In this document: in pieces, positions 9,826-18,591 of the stretch | How the letters are laid out: each line of letters begins with the position of its first letter | Numbering within the stretch: position 1 is the first letter of the stretch | Source: Flectonema sp. DT1601 | Taxonomy: Eukaryota; Euglenozoa; Diplonemea; Diplonemida; Diplonemidae | NCBI GenBank assembly: GCA_964019425.1 | Contig: OZ025815.1 | Location: 868,001-932,000, forward strand | Reading direction: 5' to 3' | Length of the DNA: 64,000 nt | Position numbers and translations under genes: made by a program | Notes under the pieces: model-generated | Seen by the model: only the letters and a program-made list of their open reading frames with translations | Databases searched by the model: none | Told to the model about the DNA's origin: nothing

Positions 9826-11559
9826 ATGAGTAAACTCTTTAAGGTTTGCTGTTGCTGTATAAATGCTGCAATCAAGAAGGATGACAGCCCACTGCAAATA
9901 AAGCGTAAGAAAGTTTTTACTTTAATTAGTGTCACTGGATTAATAGCGACAATGTTTTCGCTGCCATATGCATTTACTAGTGGCGTGTATTCTGCAGTGT
10001 TTTCAGCCGTTCTAAATCTGATTATACACATTTATTCCTTAGTATACCTCTGTGTGTTAAAGTATCAGGCAACAGATGGTTATATTCAAGTTACTTGTCT
10101 TTTTTTCTGCATTTCTGTTACGATGGGTGACTTCACTTCATCACTTATCCCAGGTACTCCTATTTGGCCATTGTTTGTATTAATTACTGATGTCCTTCTA
10201 TTAGCGGAGACTCCTCCGAAGACATCAGCATCTGCAGTTATTTGTTGCTGCACATGGCTGACAGTCCGAAGCGCAGAACGAGTATTCAGGTTCGGTTTGT
10301 TTGATTTACCATGGGGATTACAGGATCAGGCCACTCGACGTGACTCATTGTGTGGGTGTGAAAACTTGCCATGTTCTATACCTTTTGCTGAAGGTGTTTC
10401 TTCTCTGGCAACCGAGATGCTTGTTTTCGTCTTCGACTTTCTTTGTACTCGTGGGTTTGCTTTGTCTGTTTTGGAAGAAAAAAGAAGAATCCTGGCATCT
10501 ATCGACACGGCTAATCACATCGCAAAGTCACTGTCGAGGTTTGACTTGGAGATGGCTTCAGAGCTGTTGGATGAAGCGGTGATTCCGGATGAGCTGAAAC
10601 TCTCATTCGAATTGATTCTTGCAAATCTGAAGTCGTACCGACCCTACCTTCCTCAATCTTGCTTTCCTGAAGCTGAGCCAGAAGTTGACAGCTCACAGCT
10701 TTCCGCATCCTTTGGAATAAGTGAACCCGCAGACACGGTGAGTTCCAGGGAATCGAGGCCTAATAATCTTCGCAAACCTTTTTCAGAGATATCTGTGTCG
10801 CTTCTGGTTGCTAATGTGAGAAACTCATTAGTGGTATTGCAACACAGTCAGAAGTCATTCATGGATCTCATCAGTGATTTGGTGTCAACGTCATTCACAA
10901 TCATCTGTCAGAACAGGGGAACACTTGACCTCTTCCTGGGTGACCGCATCTTCGCTAACTTCGGGGCAACGAGAGTCCACTCTGGACACGCACTTTCTTG
11001 TGTGGAGGCTGCGAAGGGGATTGCCAAGTCGTCGGAGGGTATCCTCATCCCTTATCAAGTTGAAGGCGGCAATTTGCTGTCAATCGACATCGGAATGGGA
11101 AGCGGAAGACTGCACTGCGGTGATCTGGGTAGTGACACTATGATCCGATACAGCTTCATCGGTAAGCTGGCTCACTTGGTGAGTGTTGTTGAGAGAGCTG
11201 CCTGTAAAATGAACATCACTATGCTCTGTGAAGGCGGGTTGTATCGCCAAGTTAAGGAATCGATTGAGATTTGTGTTCATCTTCAGACCATCCTCCACCT
11301 GGACACCATTCACCTGTTGTACGAAGTGATTGCAGGTATCCATGAAGAGGAAGCCTTTCCAGAGGAATGGATGTACCAACTTGAGTCTCGTGGAGTTGGT
11401 AAGTGGGACGCATTTAATAAGGTTGCTAGTGCTCTGTTGATGGGCGAGAAGGTATCAGACATCGGCAGCTTAGCCGAAGAGACTGACTTTCGAATAGAAC
11501 AGCTTCAAATTATTATGAGGGATGGTGTTTCGACTCCTTTAATAGTGACCAGTAGGTAA
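9826..11559 (+). CDS. Cyclase-like membrane protein (array copy 5)
   Basis: 577 aa, starting MSKLFKVCCCC. Spans 1-4 (ATMFSLPYAFTSGVYSAVFS, then SSLIPGTPIWPLFVLITD) are almost the same as in copy 16, about 30 kb downstream, but the two part ways near residue 130. Its loop is unusual: LPWGLQDQ and CENLPC. The linker patch (SQLSASFGISEPADTVSS) is shared with copy 11, whose spans are unrelated. Other variants are QVKESIE and IGSLAEETD. A good example of a mosaic copy. Confidence 0.85.
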   Translation: MSKLFKVCCCCINAAIKKDDSPLQIKRKKVFTLISVTGLIATMFSLPYAFTSGVYSAVFSAVLNLIIHIYSLVYLCVLKYQATDGYIQVTCLFFCISVTMGDFTSSLIPGTPIWPLFVLITDVLLLAETPPKTSASAVICCCTWLTVRSAERVFRFGLFDLPWGLQDQATRRDSLCGCENLPCSIPFAEGVSSLATEMLVFVFDFLCTRGFALSVLEEKRRILASIDTANHIAKSLSRFDLEMASELLDEAVIPDELKLSFELILANLKSYRPYLPQSCFPEAEPEVDSSQLSASFGISEPADTVSSRESRPNNLRKPFSEISVSLLVANVRNSLVVLQHSQKSFMDLISDLVSTSFTIICQNRGTLDLFLGDRIFANFGATRVHSGHALSCVEAAKGIAKSSEGILIPYQVEGGNLLSIDIGMGSGRLHCGDLGSDTMIRYSFIGKLAHLVSVVERAACKMNITMLCEGGLYRQVKESIEICVHLQTILHLDTIHLLYEVIAGIHEEEAFPEEWMYQLESRGVGKWDAFNKVASALLMGEKVSDIGSLAEETDFRIEQLQIIMRDGVSTPLIVTSR

Positions 11560-12295
11560 TCATTAATTTGTTGGAAAAGCAGGACTTCTCCGTCTGCTGC
11601 TGCTTCCGTTGTTCTGATTTGTGCCTCTGCTATCTGGGTGGGTATCACAGCCTAGGCCACGAGCACCATGTTGTACACAGCCTGTTGGGGTGTTAGCTGC
11701 ATTTTACAGGTGCAGCACAGTATTTGGGTTGACTCCAGACATAACCTTTCAAGGAGAACGCGGGGTTGCTCAATTATCTCGACCTATTCTCAAACTTTAA
11801 ATGGGCGTGAACGGGGGTTTGCTCAATTGAACCCGACGAGGAATCCTGGTTCCAAGTGGGCCACTTCTGGTAAACAGGACTGGCGACGCGGGAAGAACCG
11901 AGATTCCAGACATAACTTTTTATTGAAGGCAGACCGAATGTCGTACGGAAGAGGAGAATAAACCATAAGAAATAATGGCTTTCAATGTGAATGGTCTTCT
12001 CCGATTTCGTCTGCACAAAAAAGAACTGCATTTGGGAGTATTATTATGTTTCGTTCTGTGTTCACCTCATCGCTCACAGCTTATTTCTTCTGAATTTGCT
12101 GATGATATTTATTCTAGACCACTCAATTAGTACGGTGTTTGCATTCTCTAAGTGTTAATTAGTTTTCAGGTGTTTAAATAATGTGATGCAACTCTCGTTG
12201 ACGAAGTGTACGGAGTGGTGGTGTCTGTTAATATCTTTCTAGCCGTAACAGGATAGCAAGAATATAAAATAAAAGGAAGAGTTTGATAAAATAAA
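11560..12295 (+). repeat. Class A spacer between copies 5 and 6 with rearranged LSU rRNA relic
   Basis: Class A block, then an rRNA relic at about 11757-11910 in which GGTTGCTCAATT occurs twice around CTCGACCTATTCTCAAACTT. The latter is the LSU sequence that normally lies just upstream, so the relic is an internal rearrangement. The ATGACC of the sister spacers is lost. The shared 5' block follows. Confidence 0.7.
11757..11910 (+). rRNA. LSU rRNA fragment, rearranged relic
   Basis: Contains CGACCTATTCTCAAACTTTA and GGTTGCTCAATTGAAC through CTGGCGACGCGGGAAGAACC of LSU domain II, with a duplicated GGTTGCTCAATT edge. Not functional. Confidence 0.8.
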
Positions 12296-14032
12296 ATGAG
12301 TAAACTCTTTAAGGTTTGCTGTTGCTGTATGAATCTTGGAATCAAGAAGGATGATAGCCCACTGCAAATAAAGCGTAAGAAGATTTTTAATGTAACTTCT
12401 GTGATTGGAATAATCGTCGTATTGTTTTTGCTACCGTATGCATTCTCTGGAGGAATGTATTGGTTAATGTTAGCAGGTATTATATCGTTAATAGCAAACA
12501 TTAGTTGCTTAGTATACATCTGTGTGTTAAAATATCAGGCAAACGATTGGTTTATTTATGTTGCTTGTATGTTTTCCTGCAGTTTAATTATAATGTCTGA
12601 CTTCGCTTCATCACTTACCCTGTCTTCTGCTAATTGGCCATTGTTCGTATTACTTACTGATATCCTTCTAATTGTGGAGACTCCCCCACAGTTGTCAGTA
12701 AGTGCAGTAATTTTTTGCTGTACATGGCTAATAATCAGAACCTCAGAACGTGTATTCAGGTTCGGTTTGTATGACTTTTCATGGGGAGTGCCTGATCAGG
12801 CCGCTCGACGTGACTCGTTGTGTGGGTGTGAAACGTTGCCATGTTCTGTGCCTTTTTCGGAAGGCGTTGGAGATTTGGGAACCGAGATTGTTGTTTTCGT
12901 CATCGACTTTCTTTGTACTCGTGGGTTTGCTTTGTCTGTTTTGGAAGAAAAAGGAAGAATCCTGGCATCTATCGACACGGCTAATCACATCGCAAAGTCA
13001 CTGTCGAGGTTTGACTTGGAGATGGCTTCAGAGCTGTTAGATGAAGCGGTGATTCCGGATGAGCTGAAACTCTCATTCGAATTGATTCTGGCAAATCTGA
13101 AGTCGTACCGACCCTACCTTCCTCAATCTTGCTTTCCTGAAGCTAAGCCAGAAGTTGACAGCTCACAGCATACTGCATCTTGTGGAGTGAGTGAAACCTC
13201 AGACACGTTAATAAGTTCTAGGGAATCGAGGCCTACTAACCTCCGCAAACCTTTTTCTGAGATATCTGTGTCGCTTCTGGTTGCTAATGTGAGAAACTCA
13301 TTAGTGGTATTGCAACACAGTCAGAAGTCATTCATGGATCTCATCAGTGATTTGGTGTCAACGTCATTCACAATCATCTGTCAGAACAGGGGAACACTTG
13401 ACCTCTTCCTGGGTGACCGCATCTTCGCTAACTTCGGGGCAACGAGAGTCCACTCTGGACACGCACTTTCTTGTGTGGAGGCTGCGAAGGGGATTGCCAA
13501 GTCGTCGGAGGGTATCCTCATCCCTTATCAAGTTGAAGGCGGCAATTTGCTGTCGATCGACATCGGAATGGGAAGCGGAAGACTGCACTGCGGTGATCTG
13601 GGTAGTGACACTATGATCCGATACAGCTTCATCGGTAAGCTGGCTCACTTGGTGAGTGTTGTTGAGAGAGCTGCCTGTAAAATGAACATCACTATGCTTT
13701 GTGAAGGCGGGTTGTATCGCCAAGTTAGGGAATCGATTGAGATTTGTGTTCATCTTCAGACCATCCTCCACCTGGACACCATTCACCTGTTGTACGAAGT
13801 GATTGCAGGTATCCATGAAGAGGAAGCCTTTCCAGAGGAATGGATGTACCAACTTGAGTCTCGTGGAGTTGGTAAGTGGGACGCATTTAATAAGGTTGCT
13901 AGTGCTCTGTTGATGGGCGAGAAGGTATCAGACATCGGCAACGTAGCCGCGGAGACTGACTTTCGAATAGAACAGCTTCAAATTATTATGAGGGATGGTG
14001 TTTCGACTCCTTTAGTAGTGACCAGTAGGTAA
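12296..14032 (+). CDS. Cyclase-like membrane protein (array copy 6)
   Basis: 578 aa. The constant start is altered to CCCCMNLGIKKDD, like the CCCCLNLGIKKDD of copies 15 and 17. The spans are a distinct type (IIVVLFLLPYAFSGGMYWLM, MSDFASSLTLSSANWP, LLTDILLIVETPPQLSV). The linker patch is of the DSSQHTASCGVSETSDT type, with LISS added. The cyclase-like domain is GGNLLSIDIG. All features intact. Confidence 0.85.
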   Translation: MSKLFKVCCCCMNLGIKKDDSPLQIKRKKIFNVTSVIGIIVVLFLLPYAFSGGMYWLMLAGIISLIANISCLVYICVLKYQANDWFIYVACMFSCSLIIMSDFASSLTLSSANWPLFVLLTDILLIVETPPQLSVSAVIFCCTWLIIRTSERVFRFGLYDFSWGVPDQAARRDSLCGCETLPCSVPFSEGVGDLGTEIVVFVIDFLCTRGFALSVLEEKGRILASIDTANHIAKSLSRFDLEMASELLDEAVIPDELKLSFELILANLKSYRPYLPQSCFPEAKPEVDSSQHTASCGVSETSDTLISSRESRPTNLRKPFSEISVSLLVANVRNSLVVLQHSQKSFMDLISDLVSTSFTIICQNRGTLDLFLGDRIFANFGATRVHSGHALSCVEAAKGIAKSSEGILIPYQVEGGNLLSIDIGMGSGRLHCGDLGSDTMIRYSFIGKLAHLVSVVERAACKMNITMLCEGGLYRQVRESIEICVHLQTILHLDTIHLLYEVIAGIHEEEAFPEEWMYQLESRGVGKWDAFNKVASALLMGEKVSDIGNVAAETDFRIEQLQIIMRDGVSTPLVVTSR

Positions 14033-14906
14033 TCATTAATTTGTTGGAAAAGCAGGACTTCTCCGTCTGCTGCTGCTTCCGTTGTTCTGATTTGTGCCTC
14101 TGCTATCTGGGTGGGTATCACAGCCTAGGCCACGAGCACCATGTTGTACACGGCCTGTTGGGGTGTTAGTTGCATTTTACAGGTGCAGTCGGGGGAATCT
14201 CTCATGGAGGTCCGTTGCGGTGTTGACGTGCAAATCGCTCGTCAAAGCTGGGTATAGGGGCGAAAGACCCAACGAACCATCTAGTAGCTGGTTCACTCCG
14301 AAGTTTCCCTCAGGATAGCTGGAACCATAAAAGGAGTTACGCCAGGTAAAGCGAATGATTGGAGGCATTGGGGATATCGTTTCCTCGACCTATTCTCAAA
14401 CTTTAAATGGGCGTGAACGCGGGGTTGCTCAATTGAACCCCGACGAGCAATCCTGATTCCAAGTAGGCCACTTCTGGTAAACAGGACTGGCGACGCGATG
14501 AACCGAGACTCCGGACATAACTTTTTATTGAAGGCAGACCGAATGTCGTACGGAAGAGGAGAATAAATCATGACCATAAGAAATAATGGTTTTCAATGTG
14601 AATGGTCTTCTCCGATTTCGTCTGCACAAAAAAGAATTGCATTTGGGAGTATTTTTATATTACGTTCTTTATTCACCTCATCACTCACAGCTTATTTCTT
14701 CTGAATTTGCTGATGATATTTATTCTCGACCACTCAATTAGTATGGTGTTTGCATTCTGTAAGTGTTAATTAGTTTTCAGGTGTTTAAATAATGTGATGC
14801 AACTCTCGTTGACGAAGTGTACGGAGTGGTGGTGTCTGTTAATATCTTTCTAGCCGTAACAGGATAGTAAGAAAATAAAATAAAAGGAAGAGTTTGATAA
14901 AGTAAA
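14033..14906 (+). repeat. Class A spacer between copies 6 and 7 with the longest LSU rRNA relic
   Basis: Class A 3' block up to TTGCATTTTACAGGTGCA, then about 325 bases of LSU rRNA (14186-14512), then AAGGCAGACCGAATGTCG and the shared 5' block. The reading frames in this stretch are rRNA shadows. Confidence 0.75.
14186..14512 (+). rRNA. LSU (28S) rRNA domain II fragment
   Basis: Longest relic of the class A set. It contains CATGGAGGTCCG, GACGTGCAAATCG, GGGTATAGGGGCGAAAGAC, GAACCATCTAGTAGCTGGTT and CGAAGTTTCCCTCAGGATAG, all hallmark conserved LSU blocks in correct order. It then continues through ACCTATTCTCAAACTTTAAA to the GACTGGCGACGCG block. It is missing the rest of the rRNA and has small changes (GCGATGAACC for GCGGGATGAACC). 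The other class A relics could be shortened descendants of this one. Confidence 0.92.
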
Positions 14907-16646
14907 ATGAGAAAACTGTATAATGTTTGCTGTTGCTGTTTAAATGCTGCAATCAAGAAGGATGACAGCCCACTGCAAATAAAGCGTAAGAAAGTTTTTA
15001 TTTTTATTGCTTTCGCTGCAATAGTATCATTGCTGTTTGTGCTACCGCATGCATTCTCGGGTGGAATGTACTGGTTAATATTGGCAGGAATGATGTCTAT
15101 GACGGCAAACATTTGTTCCTTGGTATACCTCTGTGTGCTAAAGTGTCAGGCAACCGATAAGTATATTTATCTTGCTTGTATATTTTCCTGCAGTGTAATA
15201 ATAATGGCTGATTTCGCTTCATCACTTACCCTCGCTACTCCTACTTGGCCATTGTTTGTATTAGTTATTGATCTGCTTCTCTTAGCTGAGACTCCTCCGC
15301 AGTCGTCAGTAGCCATAGTTATTTTTTGCTGTACATGGCTAATAATCAGAGCCTCAGAACGTGTATTCAGGTTCGGTTTGTATGACTTTTCATGGGGAGT
15401 GCCTGATCAGGTCACTCGACGTGACTCATTGTGTGGGTGTAAAAAGATGCCATGTTCTGTGCCTTTTTCGCAAGGCGTTGGTGATTTGGGGTCAGAGATT
15501 GCTGTTTTCGTCATCGACTTTCTTTGTACTCGTGGGTTTGCCTTCTCTGTTATGGAAGAAAAAAGAAGAATCCTGGCATCTATCGACACGGCTAATCACA
15601 TCGCTACATCACTTTCGATGTTTGACTTGGAGATGGCTTCAGAGCTGTTGGATGAAGCGGTGATTCCGGATGAGCTGAAACTCTCGTTCGAATTGATTCT
15701 TGCGAATCTGAAGTCGTACCGACCCTACCTTCCTCAATCTTGCTTTCCTGAAGCTGAGCCAGAAGTTGAGCAATCACAGCGTTCTGCATCTTGTAGAATG
15801 AGTAGCACGGTGAGTTCTATGGAATTGCAAGGAAGTCTAAAACTCGTTTATAAGTTCCGAAAACCTTTTTCAGAGATGTCTGTGTCGCTTCTGGTTGCTA
15901 ATGTGAGAAACTCATTAGTGGTATTGCAACACAGTCAGAAGTCATTCATGGATCTCATCAGTGATTTGGTGTCAACGTCATTCACAATCATCTGTCAGAA
16001 CAGGGGAACACTTGACCTCTTCCTGGGTGACCGCATCTTCGCTAACTTCGGGGCAACGAGAGTCCACTCTGGAAATGCACTTTCTTGTGTGGAGGCTGCG
16101 AAGGGGATTGCCAAGTCGTCGGAGGGTATCCTCATCCCTTATCAAGTTGAAGGCGGCACTTTGCTGTCGATCGACATCGGAATGGGAAGCGGAAGTCTGC
16201 ACTGCGGTGATCTGGGTAGTGACACTATGATCCGATACAGTTTCATCGGTAAGCTGGCTCACTTGGTGAGTGTTGTTGAGAGAGCTGCCTGTAAAATGAA
16301 CATCACTATGCTCTGTGAAGGCGGGTTGTATCGCCAAGTTAGGGAATCGATTGAGATTTGTGTTCATCTTCAGACCATCCTCCACCTGGACACCATTCAC
16401 CTGTTGTACGAAGTGATTGCAGGTATCCATGAAGAGGAAGCCTTTCCAGAGGAATGGATGTACCAACTTGAGTCTCGTGGAGTTGGTAAGTGGGACGCAT
16501 TTAATAAGGTTGCTAGTGCTCTGTTGATGGGCGAGAAGGTATCAGACATCGGCAGCTTAGCCGATGAGACTGACTTTCGAATAGAACAGCTTCAAATTAT
16601 TATGAGGGATGGTGTTTCGACTCCTTTGGTAGTGACCAGTAGGTAA
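14907..16646 (+). CDS. Cyclase-like membrane protein (array copy 7)
   Basis: 579 aa, and the most aberrant full-length copy. It starts MRKLYNV; the loop reads CGCKKMPC; and FAFSVMEEKRR and ATSLSMFDLE replace FALSVLEEKRR and AKSLSRFDLE. The linker patch is private (SCRMSSTVSSMELQGSLKLV), replacing the ESRPTNL stretch. Spans are of the SLLFVLPHAFSGGMYWLILA type. In the cyclase-like domain it has the GSGSLHCGDL variant shared with copies 11 and 12. It has a class A spacer upstream and a class B spacer downstream, so it marks the junction of the two array halves. Confidence 0.83.
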   Translation: MRKLYNVCCCCLNAAIKKDDSPLQIKRKKVFIFIAFAAIVSLLFVLPHAFSGGMYWLILAGMMSMTANICSLVYLCVLKCQATDKYIYLACIFSCSVIIMADFASSLTLATPTWPLFVLVIDLLLLAETPPQSSVAIVIFCCTWLIIRASERVFRFGLYDFSWGVPDQVTRRDSLCGCKKMPCSVPFSQGVGDLGSEIAVFVIDFLCTRGFAFSVMEEKRRILASIDTANHIATSLSMFDLEMASELLDEAVIPDELKLSFELILANLKSYRPYLPQSCFPEAEPEVEQSQRSASCRMSSTVSSMELQGSLKLVYKFRKPFSEMSVSLLVANVRNSLVVLQHSQKSFMDLISDLVSTSFTIICQNRGTLDLFLGDRIFANFGATRVHSGNALSCVEAAKGIAKSSEGILIPYQVEGGTLLSIDIGMGSGSLHCGDLGSDTMIRYSFIGKLAHLVSVVERAACKMNITMLCEGGLYRQVRESIEICVHLQTILHLDTIHLLYEVIAGIHEEEAFPEEWMYQLESRGVGKWDAFNKVASALLMGEKVSDIGSLADETDFRIEQLQIIMRDGVSTPLVVTSR

Positions 16647-17040
16647 TCATGACAGTGTTAATGAAGTCTCCCTCAAATTGGTTAATACCCAAAGTTCCTG
16701 TTAGTGATTAGGCTTCTGTATTGTCAGGTGAATCCCTTGGTTTCCCTCTTCATTGAATCAGTTTTTTTATAAGTTAAATATAATAAGCTGATGAAGGATT
16801 TTGGCCCTGCAATGGCCCTATTTTGGCCCTACTAATTTTTGTGGCTGATTTTCACCAGGCGCCCTCCAAATTTGGAGGGCACTTCCATCTATGATGAGTG
16901 CTAAAAGTTTTTAGATGTTCACACCGGAGTCGTTGAAATATACCCCACGGCCTGGAGTGAACAACTGCTTGCAGTTATCGTAATTCATTATATGAGGCGA
17001 TGCAGACACCTTGATTTATTTATCCAAGTACCAGGCTATA

Positions 17041-18280
17041 CTGTGGGCACCTAACACCCAATCCGAGCCCACCACCCGAAAATACTATCCAAAAAACTCA
17101 AATCCGACCCTTTTACTGCCCACCAGTTTGAAAAATTCATTTTTTTTAAACTGTATTAGGTACTTTTGCCTTATAAGCTGTGCATTTCTGTAGTAGAAGC
17201 TATTTTTTGTAAATTTCCGTTCTTTGAAAGCACCGGGGATTATGTAACGGGAATAGGAAGAATTCAAAACTATATTTATGTAAATTCCAGTTTTTTCCCT
17301 AATCATCTTCATCGCTAACATGATCTTTATGACCATCACTGTTATAATTATTGTTGTGTGACTCACTCATGGGTAGTTTGCTACTTATTTCGGGGGTGAA
17401 GGAAATCTCCCTTTGCTTTCCTTTGAGCTGTTCGAGACTTTAGATGCGAGCGCCAATGCAGAAGTGAAATTCCTAAAGTGTCGATCACACTCACTTGCCA
17501 TGCCTGCCGGGGAAGAAGTTAACCGAGCTGATTAGTCCTCTGCAGAAGTGAACTGATGAGCGACAAACGGGCTTCGGCTCATGACCATCGTTTGGAGACA
17601 CTAATCAGGTGGGGAACTTGGCTGGGGCGGCACATCTGTTACACATTAACGCAGGTGTCCTAAGGCAAGCTCAGTGAGAACAGAAATCTCACGTAGAGCA
17701 TAAGGGTAAAAGCTTGCTCGATACGCGATCTTCAGTACCGATCCACGGTGTGAAAGCATGGCCTAACGATCCTTTGGTCTCGCTTCATGTTCAAGGGATG
17801 AAGCCGGAGGTGAAAGAAAAATTACCACAGGGATAACTGGCTTGTGGCAGCCAAGCGTTCATAGCGACGTTGCTTTTTGATCCTTCGTTGTTGGCTCTTC
17901 CCACTGGAAGCCATCAGGAAAAGGTAAAATTCTTGAGTTTTACCTGGTGTTGCAACTGAGGGACAGCCACCAACATCTACCTTAGCATCCTTATTCTTCC
18001 ACAAATCCTTTCCAACTGTTATCCCTGCAGTTGCTAATTCTGTTTTCCCAACTGCGAGAACAGGGCACCTGTAGCAATGACCTCTTATCAAGCAAGCTGA
18101 GATTATCAAAGAAACTTGATTATCCTGAAGGTATACTGCGAGTAACACAAGGCAAAAGTTAAAAAAAATGAAAAATTTAAACTGGTGGGCAGTAAAAGAG
18201 TGCCCCAATACCGGATTTGAGTTTTTTGGATAGTATTTTCGTGGGGTGGTGGGTCTGGATTGAGTGTTAGGTGCCCACAG
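17041..18280. mobile_element. Putative DNA element with about 100-bp terminal inverted repeats and captured LSU rRNA
   Basis: The left end 17041-17142 (CTGTGGGCACCTAACACCCA...) is the imperfect reverse complement of the right end 18168-18280 (...TGAGTGTTAGGTGCCCACAG). The match continues inward through AAAATACTATCCAAAAAACT and TTTTACTGCCCACCAGTTT. No target-site duplication is evident. Inside are an LSU rRNA relic (about 17560-17905) and an open minus-strand frame (17822-18208, 128 codons) with no recognisable domain, whose 3' end lies in the rRNA. I saw no transposase. It is probably a non-autonomous element, or a rearranged piece flanked by an inverted duplication. Confidence 0.6.
17560..17905 (+). 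rRNA. LSU (28S) rRNA domain IV-V fragment
   Basis: Contains AACTTGGCTGGGGCGGCACA, ACGCAGGTGTCCTAAGG, GAACAGAAATCTC, GTAGAGCATAAGGGTAAAAG, TTACCACAGGGATAACTGGC and AAGCGTTCATAGCGACGTTG in the correct order. These are hallmarks of the LSU region ahead of and within the peptidyl-transferase domain. The match stops after GATCCTTCGTTGTTGGCTCT. It lies within the TIR element and is a different part of LSU from the class A relics. Confidence 0.92.
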
Positions 18281-18591
18281 GGCCCAATTTGGGGGTTTCT
18301 GACCCTCGTATTAACATATACCTGGGTTTTAGAATATTGTTATGTTACGTTCTTTATTCACCTCATCGCTCACAGCTTATTTCTTCTGAATTTGCTGATG
18401 ATATTTATTCTCGACCACTCAATTAGTATGGTGTTTGCATTCTCTAAGTGTTAATTAGTTTTCAGGTGTTTAAATAATGTGATGCAACTCTCGTTGACGA
18501 AGTGTACGGAGTGGTGGTGTCTGTTAATATCTTTCTAGCCGTAACAGGATAGTAAGAAAATAAAATAAAAGGAAGAGTTTGATAAAATAAA

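Larger units (their letters stand above)
16647..18591 (+). repeat. Class B spacer between copies 7 and 8 with inserted TIR element
   Basis: Begins with the class B 3' block (CATGACAGTGTTAATGAAGT, AAGTTCCTGTTAGTGATTAG) of about 100 bases, seen after copies 7-17. Then come three TTTGGCCCT-type repeats, a perfect 20-base palindrome (16861-16880), unrecognised sequence, the TIR element 17041-18280, and the shared 5' block from about 18339. No intact gene is supported. Confidence 0.65.

Noticed and set aside
9696-10031. Minus-strand frames of about 110 codons across the 5' block and start of many copies
   Set aside because: They overlap the leader and first codons of the real genes on the other strand and change in the variable part without protein-like conservation.
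14094-14318. Plus-strand frame of 74 codons in the copy 6-7 spacer
   Set aside because: It runs through a recognisable LSU rRNA fragment.
17822-18208. Minus-strand frame of 128 codons in the TIR element as a transposase
   Set aside because: Its 3' end lies in LSU rRNA sequence, and I see no DDE, RNase-H or other transposase motif.
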